Source: Algibacter mikhailovii
GTDB taxonomy: Bacteria; Bacteroidota; Bacteroidia; Flavobacteriales; Flavobacteriaceae
Assembly: GCF_014651495.1 (NCBI RefSeq)
Contig: NZ_BMWZ01000006.1
Coordinates: forward strand, 198,697 to 262,696
Direction of reading: 5' to 3'
Length of the DNA stretch: 64,000 nucleotides
Part shown: one piece after another, positions 42,281-51,295 of the stretch
Numbering within the stretch: the first letter of the stretch is position 1
How the letters are laid out: each line of letters begins with the position of its first letter
The notes under the pieces: model-generated
Told to the model about the DNA's origin: nothing
The model's input: only the letters and a program-made list of their open reading frames with translations
Database searches by the model: none
Position numbers and translations under genes: made by a program

Positions 42281-42316
42281 AAATAAAAGACAGAATGAAA
42301 CTCATTCTGTCTTTTT
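42281..42316 (-). terminator. Intrinsic terminator after the GH117 gene
   Basis: A perfect 14-bp stem (AAAAGACAGAATGA at 42285-42298, TCATTCTGTCTTTT at 42302-42315) with a 3-base loop and an A/T-rich tail on both sides. It lies 17 bases beyond the GH117 stop and separates it from the IclR gene. Confidence 0.9.
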
Positions 42317-42332
42317 AGCTGTTAAAATTATT

Positions 42333-43565
42333 TTATTTTTTGTCTTCTTTTGACTCTCCCTTAGCGGTATGAGAGGTTTTTCTGTGTGAAGTAAATCGCA
42401 TGATACTTTGGTAATCACCATTATTATAAATGTGTGATAATCCCCAACGTAATATCTCTGTTGGTTCTTTTTCATTATCGGCGGTTCTATTCAACCCAAT
42501 GGCATGGGCATCAACGCCTTTTAAAACTGACATTATTTCAAAATTGATACCATCTGGAGCCCACTGTATGGTGTTTTTTTCTGGTCCATCGGTTGTAATT
42601 AAAGCTGCAATACCGCCGTTGTAAGGCCAAACACAAATTTCATGACCACTATTACTAATGGGGTTATATGGCGATTTGATGTAGGGGCCTAGAGGATTAT
42701 CTGCTATTGCCACACCGTGGCGTATTTGTCTCCCTCCAAATGTAATTTCTTCTCCCATTTGTTCACCTTTGTAATAAAGGTAAAATTTCCCTTTAAAAGG
42801 AAGAATGCAGGGGTCATGTACTTTATGGCTATCAAAATCTCCTTTTTTTATTACAGCATGACGGTCTTGCTTTTCACCTTTCCATATGCCGTTGTCTGCA
42901 GGACTTAATATAGGTTCTTTACTTTTTGTCCAAGGACCATCTGGTGAGTCTGACCAAGCTAAACCAACTTGATTTTTTACACGCACATTATAAGGTGATT
43001 TTACGGTTTGATAACATAAGTAATATTTGTTTTCATGTTTCATGATTTCAACAGTAAACACTGAACGGTCATCATAGGCGCCTTTTTCACCTCTAGGGAC
43101 TGCCAAGCCTTCTTCTTTCCAAGTAATACCATCCTCAGAAGTAGCATACCAAATATCACAACGGTCCCAAGGGAATACTTTGTCGTTTTCAATATCTCCG
43201 GCAAACCCTTGCGTTTTTCCCGTACTTCTGCTATACCAGACATAATATTTGCCATTTTCTTTAATCATTGCACTAGGATCTCTCCTCACAACACCTTCTT
43301 CATAAGCAAAATCACCTTTTAAGGGCTCAAGTTTTCCAAACTCAATAAACCATTCATTGCCCAATTCAGTAGGCCATTTCAGGGCTCGCTTTGAAGCCGC
43401 ACTAAGATGGTTCACATCTGTAATTCCAAGGTGATCTATTTGTTCAGCAGTGTATTCTATGGTGTTTGTGTTAGCGTCTTCTTTGGATTTCTCCTTTGTA
43501 TTTGATGTGCAGCCTACTACCAATAGGGTCATTAAAACAATTGAAAAGGCATTTCTTTTACTCAT
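42333..43565 (-). CDS. GH117 alpha-1,3-(3,6-anhydro)-L-galactosidase-like lipoprotein
   Basis: A 410-residue lipoprotein (lipobox VVGC, Cys19) with a five-bladed beta-propeller of clan GH-F. GH117 enzymes release 3,6-anhydro-L-galactose from the non-reducing end of neoagaro-oligosaccharides. The N-terminal helical motif LSAASKRALKWP matches the SxAxxR motif of the family's dimerisation arm. Catalytic candidates are Asp96 (RRDPSA), Asp241 (VHDPCI), and His298-Glu299 (SGHEICVWPY), with spacing much like that of known GH117. It stands alone between two terminators or promoters, next to the IclR gene and the operon for the candidate L-AHG pathway. Other GH117 clades act on unknown substrates, so agar specificity is not proven. 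Confidence 0.88.
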   Translation of the reverse strand: MSKRNAFSIVLMTLLVVGCTSNTKEKSKEDANTNTIEYTAEQIDHLGITDVNHLSAASKRALKWPTELGNEWFIEFGKLEPLKGDFAYEEGVVRRDPSAMIKENGKYYVWYSRSTGKTQGFAGDIENDKVFPWDRCDIWYATSEDGITWKEEGLAVPRGEKGAYDDRSVFTVEIMKHENKYYLCYQTVKSPYNVRVKNQVGLAWSDSPDGPWTKSKEPILSPADNGIWKGEKQDRHAVIKKGDFDSHKVHDPCILPFKGKFYLYYKGEQMGEEITFGGRQIRHGVAIADNPLGPYIKSPYNPISNSGHEICVWPYNGGIAALITTDGPEKNTIQWAPDGINFEIMSVLKGVDAHAIGLNRTADNEKEPTEILRWGLSHIYNNGDYQSIMRFTSHRKTSHTAKGESKEDKK

Positions 43566-43826
43566 TTGGTTTAGTATTATTTAGTTTGCTTGTTGTCTAT
43601 ATTGATGTAAAACTAATCATATCATGGATATTAAAGTAGCACAAATGATGAAATAACTAGCTTGTATAGTTTATGTCAAGTTTAAAACTAATAATAGTTC
43701 TTAAATTAAGTAACCCTAAAAAGCCGCTAGTATGAATGAAATGTTTATGGAAAACAGTAGCGCAATAAATTTCAATCTATTTTTAAGACGAGACTAAGGT
43801 AGTTCACACGGATTCCTGTTAAGGCT

Positions 43827-45644
43827 TTAAAGTTTATTTATATAAACATAATAGGCTACATTTTGTTCATTTTCTTGATTCATAAAGTGTGCTCTAAATT
43901 TTGTTTTTCCTGCTTTTAAATGGGTCTTGAAGTTTATAGATTCTGCTCCAGCAATTACTTCAGCCTGTTTTGAAAATGCATTTTCGAATTGAATAGACGC
44001 TTTTGTGTATTCAAGATTTTTCCCCTTTGGAATATTAAATTGTAAACCTTTAACCTCTTCTGTTGTAACTTCTGGAATTGTTTGGTTAATGGGTAAATTT
44101 GATTCAATAGGGTAGCGTCTTAGTGAAATTTCATAATCCGCTTCTTCTTGGATTTCAAGCGTCCAATATCCAGAACCCACATTGCCATTTCTAATTTTTA
44201 TTTGATTCCAAACATAATTATCTTTTGATGAGTGGACATCATGCGCTGTTAAGGTCACAGGGTTTTCGTTTGGGTTTCCTATTTTAAAAAAGATTGGTTT
44301 ATCATAATCTACAGATGTTTTAGTCCACCATGCGTCATAAAAAGCTCTCATTTTTCGAACTTGTTCCGGGTGTTCTTTTGCAATGTTGGTTGATTGACCT
44401 TGATCCTTTTCAATATCAAATAACTCTTTACCATTAACCAATCGCCATTTGTTTTGCATTACTGAACAGTTTTTCCATTTCACAGGTTCTTGTACCCGCT
44501 GCGAATCTGTGATCAGCATCCGGTTTCCAATATTGTCATTGTTTTCAAAAACGGACACAAGACTTTGACCATCAATAGGTTTGTGGTTTTTAGGTAGGTT
44601 TATGTTACACAATTCAGCTAGGGTGGGTAAAATATCAATTTGAGCTGTTAACTGGTTAATATCTTTTGGCTTTGAGATATTGCCGTTTTTCCAGTGAATA
44701 AAAAACGGTACCCGATGTCCGCCTTCATACTCGCTGCCTTTTTTACCTCGCATTCCTGAATTAAAACCTGTAACTTTTCCTTTAGAATTATTGTAGCCAG
44801 CAGCCGTACCGTTATCAGTCATAAAAATTAATATGGTATTGTCAGCAATATTTAATTCTTTTAGGGTATGCCTTAGTTTTCCAAAATTGTCGTCTACATT
44901 AGTAATCATCCCGTAAAAGCGCTTTTGAGTGTCTGTTAAAACATCATTTGGTAAATCTTTATACATATTGTAATATTCTAAAGGTACGTTGTAAGGGCCA
45001 TGAGGGGCATTGGTAGATATGTAGCAAAAAAAAGGTTGGTCTTTTCTGTCCTTTATAAAATTAATGGCTTCTTTAAAAAAGACATCGGTACAATAGCCTT
45101 TATAGGGCGTTGGCTTTCCGTTTTTGAAATAAGTGTCATCAAAATAATTATTATTCCAATAGTCTGGTGTTTGCTGAGCGCCGCCGCCATAATGCATTAC
45201 AGTTTCCTGAAAACCACGATCATGAGCTCTAAAAGGATAGTTGTCGCCCATATGCCATTTGCCAAAGGCTCCAGTGGCATATCCGTTTTCAGAAAACATA
45301 TTAGCCAGAGTTTTTTCTTGTTCTCTTAGTAAAGACCAGCCACCAACGGTGTGCCATACGCCTGTACTATTGGCATATCTGCCAGTCATTAAGCCCGCCC
45401 GAGTGGGGGCGCAGGTAGGGTTTACATGAAAATCTGTAAGGTGATAACTTTCTTTATAAAATCCATCAATATTTGGTGTTTTTATTACATCATTTCCATG
45501 AATGCCAATATCACCATAACCTTGATCATCTGTAATTACTAAAATGACATTAGGTTTTTCGGTTTTAATGTTATTTTGTTTTTCTGCCTTATTACAACTT
45601 AGAATTGTTGTACATACAATTAAGAATAAAAAGAGTGTTTTCAT
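43827..45644 (-). CDS. S1-family sulfatase lipoprotein with C-terminal domain
   Basis: A 605-residue lipoprotein sulfatase (lipobox ILSC, Cys17). Metal pair in ITDDQGYGDIG, formylglycine motif C-A-P-T-R (Cys78), GKWHMGDNYP, FMTDNGTAAGY. About residues 470-605 form a C-terminal beta-rich domain (WTLEIQEEADYEISLRRYP onwards). It is a paralogue of the sulfatase at 33561: both share the DFHV.P.C.PTR, GYCTDVFF/W and GHRVPFFI segments and the extra domain. Next to GH117 in orientation and location, it is likely to act on the same galactan. A TTATTTGAAA site resembling the IclR repeat lies about 30 bases upstream. Confidence 0.92.
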   Translation of the reverse strand: MKTLFLFLIVCTTILSCNKAEKQNNIKTEKPNVILVITDDQGYGDIGIHGNDVIKTPNIDGFYKESYHLTDFHVNPTCAPTRAGLMTGRYANSTGVWHTVGGWSLLREQEKTLANMFSENGYATGAFGKWHMGDNYPFRAHDRGFQETVMHYGGGAQQTPDYWNNNYFDDTYFKNGKPTPYKGYCTDVFFKEAINFIKDRKDQPFFCYISTNAPHGPYNVPLEYYNMYKDLPNDVLTDTQKRFYGMITNVDDNFGKLRHTLKELNIADNTILIFMTDNGTAAGYNNSKGKVTGFNSGMRGKKGSEYEGGHRVPFFIHWKNGNISKPKDINQLTAQIDILPTLAELCNINLPKNHKPIDGQSLVSVFENNDNIGNRMLITDSQRVQEPVKWKNCSVMQNKWRLVNGKELFDIEKDQGQSTNIAKEHPEQVRKMRAFYDAWWTKTSVDYDKPIFFKIGNPNENPVTLTAHDVHSSKDNYVWNQIKIRNGNVGSGYWTLEIQEEADYEISLRRYPIESNLPINQTIPEVTTEEVKGLQFNIPKGKNLEYTKASIQFENAFSKQAEVIAGAESINFKTHLKAGKTKFRAHFMNQENEQNVAYYVYINKL

Positions 45645-46121
45645 TATGCCGTATTAATGGTTTTACTACCTTTTTTATTTGAAAAAAGTTAAAAAAAGGT
45701 GTGTCAATATTTTATTAATCCTAATTAAATAAGATTGATCATTTTAGTTTGGTTATGTCTTATTTTTATCTGTGGTTAAAAGTATTTAATAATTATATCA
45801 AGTTATAGTCCCTCTGACTTTTAATACATATCATATGTCCATATATGTATAACTAAATTTAAATACTACGGTCCTAAACCTATTATGAAGTCAAATTGCT
45901 TTGCTTATAATTTTGATTTTTTTTGTTATGTATTTCTTTGGGTGATTAACATTTAATAAGGAGCGTTAAATCAGGCTTTACTTTAAGGGTGTTGCACATC
46001 AATTTCTGGCATTTTTTGTTTTATTATTGTCTTATGAATAAATATTTGCACTGTTTAAAACATATATGGTATAATCATCTATTTTGCTTTACGATCTTTA
46101 CTTCTTAAAAATTAGTATACA
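45645..46121. other. Divergent intergenic region between two sulfatases
   Basis: 477 bases between the minus-strand sulfatase at 43827 and the plus-strand sulfatase at 46122, so it must hold both promoters. TTATTTGAAA at 45675-45684 shares 10 of 12 bases with the IclR operator candidate CTTATTTGAAAC. No gene, hairpin or unambiguous TAnnTTTG element seen on the plus strand. Confidence 0.4.
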
Positions 46122-47807
46122 ATGAATGCCATTAAGATATTCTTTTATTTTCTTTTCACCGTTGTCCTCTTTTCATGCAATTCTAAAGTATCTCAGGAAA
46201 GTAAAACTCAAAAACAGCCGAATATATTGTTTATTATGTCTGATGATCATACCACTCAAGCTTTTGGTGTATATGGGAGTAGATTGGCCGATTTAAATCC
46301 AACTCCAACATTAGATAAAATCGCGAATGAAGGTGTAATCTTTGATAATTGCTTTGTTACCAATTCTATTTGTACACCAAGTAGAGCTACTATTATTTCA
46401 GGACAGTATAGTCAGGCAAATGGGGTTTTAGACCTTGAAGGTTCGGTAGAAACAAGTAAGCAGTATTTACCAATGGAAATGAAAAAACTTGGTTATGAAA
46501 CTGCTTTAGTAGGCAAATGGCATTTAGAACACAAACCAAATTTCGATTACTATAATATTTTTACTCAGCACCATCAACAAGGTTCTTATTTTGATCCCAA
46601 CTTGACTGAAAGTGGCATGAATTATAAACCATTTGCTGAAATGCCAGGCTATGAAGGTAAAGTGTATAAAGGGCATAGTTCAGATGTAGTCACTGATATT
46701 ACTTTGAATTGGTTGAAAAACAAACGCGATAAGAATAAGCCTTTTTTTCTGATGCATCAATTTAAAGCGCCGCATGACGATTTTGAATATGCACCACGTT
46801 ACAAAGATTATTTAGCAGATACTAAAATACCTGAACCTGAAAGTTTATATGATAATGGGAATAATGGTTCAGTGGCTACGCGTGGCATTAATGATTCCTT
46901 AATACACGATATAGGGTCTTCTGTGTCCAAGCGAAATTCCATTCGTCATATGGGCATGCGTTTGTGGAGTGATACTTATATTAAAAGTAATAATCCTGAT
47001 TTTGATACAAATCAGGTGAAAGGTTTAGATGATGATGCTTACACCAGTGCTACATACCAAGAATATTTAAAGCGCTATTTAAGATGTGTAAAAGGTGTTG
47101 ATGATAATGTTGCTCGTCTCATAGCGTACTTAAAAGAAGAAGGCCTTTATGATAACACTATTATTGTGTACACGGGAGATCAGGGGTTTATGTTGGGTGA
47201 GCATGATTATATTGATAAAAGATGGATGTACGAAGAATCTATGCGTATGCCTTTCTTTGTTAGATATCCCGAAAAAATAAAGCCTGGAACAAGAACGGAT
47301 GCTCTAATAAACAATGCTGATTTTGCACCAACTTTAATAGATTTAGGAGGCGGTAAAGCACCAGAACTTATGCAAGGGCATAGTTTTAAACAGATTTTAG
47401 AAACAGGAAAAGAACCTGATAATTGGCAACAGTCAACCTATTACAGGTATTGGATGCATATGGCACACGCCCATGCTAATCCTGCTCACTTTGGAATAAG
47501 AACTAAGCGGTATAAGCTTATTTTTTATTATGGTAAATATTGGGTAGATACAGATAACCCGCAGGCAGAATGGAATACGAAAAGTTGGGGAAATAGATTT
47601 ACCATGCATACACCAGTGGCTTGGGAGTTTTATGATTTAACTAAGGATCCAAAGGAAATGAATAATGCTTATAATGATGTGCAATATAAAGCAGTTATTA
47701 ACGATTTAAAAAATCAGCTTCAGGCAAAGCGCGCAGCATTACATGAAGATGATGGTGATAAATTCGCGCATATTCAAGAAATTATTGATAACCATTGGAA
47801 CGACTAA
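46122..47807 (+). CDS. S1-family sulfatase lipoprotein, 6-sulfatase-like
   Basis: A 561-residue lipoprotein sulfatase (lipobox LFSC, Cys19). Metal pair in IMSDDHTTQAFG, formylglycine motif C-T-P-S-R (Cys84), GKWHLEHKP, YTGDQGFMLGEHDYIDKRWMYEES. The MSDDHTTQ...NCFVTNSICTPSR and RWMYEESMRMPF pattern resembles N-acetylglucosamine-6-sulfatase-like sulfatases, a group that also includes the L-galactose-6-sulfate sulfatase of a porphyran locus, as I recall it. It lies 53 bases upstream of a GH29 gene. Desulfation followed by alpha-L-fucose or alpha-L-galactose removal is a coherent pair (inference). Confidence 0.9.
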   Translation: MNAIKIFFYFLFTVVLFSCNSKVSQESKTQKQPNILFIMSDDHTTQAFGVYGSRLADLNPTPTLDKIANEGVIFDNCFVTNSICTPSRATIISGQYSQANGVLDLEGSVETSKQYLPMEMKKLGYETALVGKWHLEHKPNFDYYNIFTQHHQQGSYFDPNLTESGMNYKPFAEMPGYEGKVYKGHSSDVVTDITLNWLKNKRDKNKPFFLMHQFKAPHDDFEYAPRYKDYLADTKIPEPESLYDNGNNGSVATRGINDSLIHDIGSSVSKRNSIRHMGMRLWSDTYIKSNNPDFDTNQVKGLDDDAYTSATYQEYLKRYLRCVKGVDDNVARLIAYLKEEGLYDNTIIVYTGDQGFMLGEHDYIDKRWMYEESMRMPFFVRYPEKIKPGTRTDALINNADFAPTLIDLGGGKAPELMQGHSFKQILETGKEPDNWQQSTYYRYWMHMAHAHANPAHFGIRTKRYKLIFYYGKYWVDTDNPQAEWNTKSWGNRFTMHTPVAWEFYDLTKDPKEMNNAYNDVQYKAVINDLKNQLQAKRAALHEDDGDKFAHIQEIIDNHWND

Positions 47808-47860
47808 TCCGTGAACTCCAAATAAATTGGTTTTAAACAATGGATTGAGAAAACTATAAA

Positions 47861-49429
47861 ATGAAATTTATAAAACTACTACTATTAGCAACGTTTGTAC
47901 TAATTGCAGTTTATGCTTGTAAGGAAGAAAAAAGGAAGGCGTTAATATTAAACAAAGCACCAAAGTATTCGGCGGACTGGGAATCTTTAAAAAAGCACGA
48001 AACTCCAGAATGGTTTTTAGATGCTAAATTTGGCATTTATTGTCATTGGGGGCCTTATAGTGTCCCTGCATATGAAAACGAATGGTATTCACATTGGATG
48101 TATGTAAATGCAGATAATCCAGAAGCCAAAGAAGGGAAGGCTAGTGATTTCTATAAATATCATGTGGAGACCTATGGACCTTTAAATGAGTTTGGGTATA
48201 AGGATTTCATTCCTTTGTTTAAGGCAGAGAAATTTGATGCCGCTGAATGGGCTGACTTATTTAAAAAGGCAGGAGCCAAATTTGCCGGTCCCGTTTCTGA
48301 ACATGCAGATGGATTTGCCATGTGGGATAGTGATTTAACTGAGTGGGATGCCAAAGACAAAGGACCTAAACGTGATATAATGGGCGAATTGTCTAAAGAA
48401 ATACGCAAGCGAGATATGAAGTTTATTGCAACATATCACCGCCATTGGTTGTTTGGTTGGTATCCCACTTGGGATGAATCTACAGATGCATCTAATCCAG
48501 AATATGCTGGATTGTATGGGCCTAGATTAAAAAAGGGGGATAATAAAATGCCAAGAAGTAAGCATGAAATAGACAATGGTATTGATCGTTATTATCCTGT
48601 GGCAGATCAAGAATTTAATGATGATTGGTTAAATCGATTAAAAGAAATCATTGATAAATACGATCCAGATTTAGTTTGGTTTGACAATAAAATGGATGTG
48701 ATTTCTGAAGCACACAGAAAAGCGTTTTTAGAGTATTATTATAATCATGCCGACAAAACAAATAAGGAAGTTGTTGCTACTTATAAGTTTTATGATTTTG
48801 CTGAAGGATCAGCTGTTTATGATTTGGAGCGTGCTAGAATGCGTGATAAGAAGGATTTTCCGTGGTTAACAGATGATTCTATTGATTGGAAGGCTTGGTG
48901 TCATATTGATGACCCTAATTACAAAACGACTAACAGACTTATTGATTTTTTAGTAGACGTTGTAAGCAAAAATGGCGCTGTTTTGTTGAACATAACACCA
49001 AGAGCAGATGGCCTAATTCCTGAGCCTGTAAAGAAGCGATTATTAGAAATGGGAGAGTGGCTAAATATAAACGGCGAAGCCATTTATGGAACTCGAACTT
49101 TTGAAATTTATGGAGAAGGAGATGCTGAGGTTGTTGAAGGTCATTTAAGTGAGATCAATAATGCCGATAATACGGCAAAGGATATTCGATTTACAACCAA
49201 AGGAGATGTTTTGTATGCCATTGTTCTTGATTGGCCACAGGGCGAAGAGTTAATCATTAGATCTTTAAAAGAAGGAAATACATTGTATTCTCGCGATATT
49301 GAATCTGTTCAATTACTTGGTCATAAAGGGCATTTGGAGTTTGATGTTGATGAGGCAGGGCTCAAAATAAAATTGCCTAATAAAGTAGGCGAACATGCTT
49401 TTTCTTTCAAGATAACGCCAAACGAGTAA
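47861..49429 (+). CDS. GH29 alpha-L-fucosidase/alpha-L-galactosidase lipoprotein
   Basis: A 522-residue retaining GH29 glycosidase. The lipobox VYAC (Cys20) predicts an envelope lipoprotein. Family signatures are FGIYCHWGPYSVPAYENEW, AKFAGPVSEHADGFAMWDS and the nucleophile segment YDPDLVWFDNKMD with Asp275. The C-terminal part has KNGAVLLNITPRADGLIPE, followed by a beta-sandwich of about 110 residues. It removes non-reducing alpha-L-fucose, or L-galactose, which differs only at C6 and is the substrate of a GH29 enzyme from a porphyran locus. The second GH29 (51296) is a paralogue of different sequence. Which sugar it accepts is not visible. Confidence 0.93.
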   Translation: MKFIKLLLLATFVLIAVYACKEEKRKALILNKAPKYSADWESLKKHETPEWFLDAKFGIYCHWGPYSVPAYENEWYSHWMYVNADNPEAKEGKASDFYKYHVETYGPLNEFGYKDFIPLFKAEKFDAAEWADLFKKAGAKFAGPVSEHADGFAMWDSDLTEWDAKDKGPKRDIMGELSKEIRKRDMKFIATYHRHWLFGWYPTWDESTDASNPEYAGLYGPRLKKGDNKMPRSKHEIDNGIDRYYPVADQEFNDDWLNRLKEIIDKYDPDLVWFDNKMDVISEAHRKAFLEYYYNHADKTNKEVVATYKFYDFAEGSAVYDLERARMRDKKDFPWLTDDSIDWKAWCHIDDPNYKTTNRLIDFLVDVVSKNGAVLLNITPRADGLIPEPVKKRLLEMGEWLNINGEAIYGTRTFEIYGEGDAEVVEGHLSEINNADNTAKDIRFTTKGDVLYAIVLDWPQGEELIIRSLKEGNTLYSRDIESVQLLGHKGHLEFDVDEAGLKIKLPNKVGEHAFSFKITPNE

Positions 49430-49636
49430 GAATAAGGATAGGGCATTGTTTTTGCCGTGGTGTTAAATTTCGTTTACATGTATCGCAAGCTATAGATAAT
49501 GTAAAATATACGAATTGACTCTTTGGTTGTCTAAATACCTCTTTTTTCACGCTAAGCTTAAAAGAATTTCTTGTTTAATTCAATTAAAATAATTCCGCTT
49601 AAGCCTTAAGGTAACCCAAATAAAGCATCAAATTTG

Positions 49637-51280
49637 TTAGTGTTGACCATGGGGGTGACTATCGTTCGTGTAACGCAACACTTTTGGTGCTCCGGATCCT
49701 CTTGCATTTATAATTTCGGTCTTCCAAACACTTCGTAATTCATTTAACATTCCTGAGTCATTTGAATTATCAATTCGATTGACAAGTTCGTTAGGGTCCT
49801 CAGATAAGTTATATAATTCTTCGTAAACCGGTTGCTCGCCCTGTATTGGTGCTTCTATATAATTTCTGTAAACAGCGATATCGGGGTCATGCACCGCGTA
49901 AAGCATTTTATTTTCTTTTATACCCAGTTGTTTTGCAGTAGCTATTTTTTTACTTGCCGAAAAGGTGTTGTTTTTGTAGTATCTAATGTATTTCCATTCT
50001 TTGCTTTGAACAGATTCACAGCGCGGGTTCCCAAATTGTGTTGACCAAAGGTTTTCGGTAAATACATACTTTCTAGGCTCCTGATGATTTCCATGTATAA
50101 GGTTTGTAATGTCCTTGCCTTGAAACTCAACTGGAATTGAAATATCAGCCATAGTTAGCATTGTTGGAGCAATGTCAATACTCTGCACCAAAGCATCACT
50201 TTTAAGACCTTTGTTTTTCCTTTTAACCATTGGATTCATAACGATAAGAGGAACGTGCGTGGTTTTTTCGTAGCATAATGATTTACCACCTAAACCTTGT
50301 TCCCCCATAAATAATCCATGATCTGAGGTGAAAATAATAATGGTGTTCTTTGCTATATTAAGATCCTTAAGTTTGGTTGTTAGGTTGCCAACTAGTCTAT
50401 CAATGCCATGCATGGCCTGATATTGCCTTATTAGACGTTCTTTTAAAGCATTGGGGGTGTCAACAAAGCTATAGCTCTTTTGTCTATCTTCTACTCTTAG
50501 TAAATTGGCTGGTAGTTTTGGTTCGACTATATCAGCTTTTGCAATGTAATTACCGGGCAATGCAATATTCTCATCTCTGTAGCGTGTTTTGTAAATGGCG
50601 TCATCAGTATCTCTTAATGCCATTGAACTTGTTCCGGCACTGTGCGGTAAATTAAAATTTACTGAAAGCATAAAAGGCTTTTCTTCCGGTCTTTGTTCTA
50701 AAAATTGAATGGCCCCTTTTAGGCGTCTTTCATTATTGTCTAAAAAGTCATTAATACCTTCATTGATAACTTCCGGTTGCGTAGAGGCTAGGGCATCGTT
50801 AAATATCTTATGTCTGTCTTTGGGATAAAAACCAATATGTCCGTGACCAGCATACCAATAATCAAAACTTTCTTCCATTAAACCACCCGCATAACCGCCT
50901 TCACCTACGGGGGCGTGATTTTTACCAATCCAACCCGTGTAATAACCCGCTCTTCGCATCACCATGGGATAAGATTGTTCCCAAGCCTCTTGCGATACAC
51001 TGGTTCCAGAATTAAAATTCACCCCATGTTTACGTTCAAATTGACTTAATAAAATTGATATTCTACTAGGGGTACAAATAGCACTGGTAATATGGGCATT
51101 AGTAAATAGAATGCCTTGCTCAGCTAGTTTGTCAATATGTGGCGTTTGTACCACACTATTACCCGTGCAGCCCAACATGCCGTATGATTGATCATCGGTT
51201 AAAATAAATATTATATTGGGCTTCTCTTGAGCAAGAATCAAATTTATTCCCAACAGGAACCAGATAACAATGGTTTTCAT
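49637..51280 (-). CDS. S1-family sulfatase, sulfamidase/choline-sulfatase-like
   Basis: A 547-residue secreted sulfatase with a signal peptide ending at ILAQ (about residue 18). Metal pair in LTDDQSYGMLG, formylglycine motif C-T-P-S-R (Cys69), WIGKNHAPVGEGGYAGG instead of GKWH, FTSDHGLFMGEQGLGGKSLCYEKTTHVP. The C-terminus ends in a His-containing segment (NDSHPHGQH). It follows the GH29 gene at 51296 by 15 bases in the same minus-strand operon. This arrangement mirrors the sulfatase-GH29 pair at 46122-49429, with the order of the two enzymes reversed. Confidence 0.9.
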   Translation of the reverse strand: MKTIVIWFLLGINLILAQEKPNIIFILTDDQSYGMLGCTGNSVVQTPHIDKLAEQGILFTNAHITSAICTPSRISILLSQFERKHGVNFNSGTSVSQEAWEQSYPMVMRRAGYYTGWIGKNHAPVGEGGYAGGLMEESFDYWYAGHGHIGFYPKDRHKIFNDALASTQPEVINEGINDFLDNNERRLKGAIQFLEQRPEEKPFMLSVNFNLPHSAGTSSMALRDTDDAIYKTRYRDENIALPGNYIAKADIVEPKLPANLLRVEDRQKSYSFVDTPNALKERLIRQYQAMHGIDRLVGNLTTKLKDLNIAKNTIIIFTSDHGLFMGEQGLGGKSLCYEKTTHVPLIVMNPMVKRKNKGLKSDALVQSIDIAPTMLTMADISIPVEFQGKDITNLIHGNHQEPRKYVFTENLWSTQFGNPRCESVQSKEWKYIRYYKNNTFSASKKIATAKQLGIKENKMLYAVHDPDIAVYRNYIEAPIQGEQPVYEELYNLSEDPNELVNRIDNSNDSGMLNELRSVWKTEIINARGSGAPKVLRYTNDSHPHGQH

Positions 51281-51295
51281 GTTTAATTTATTATG

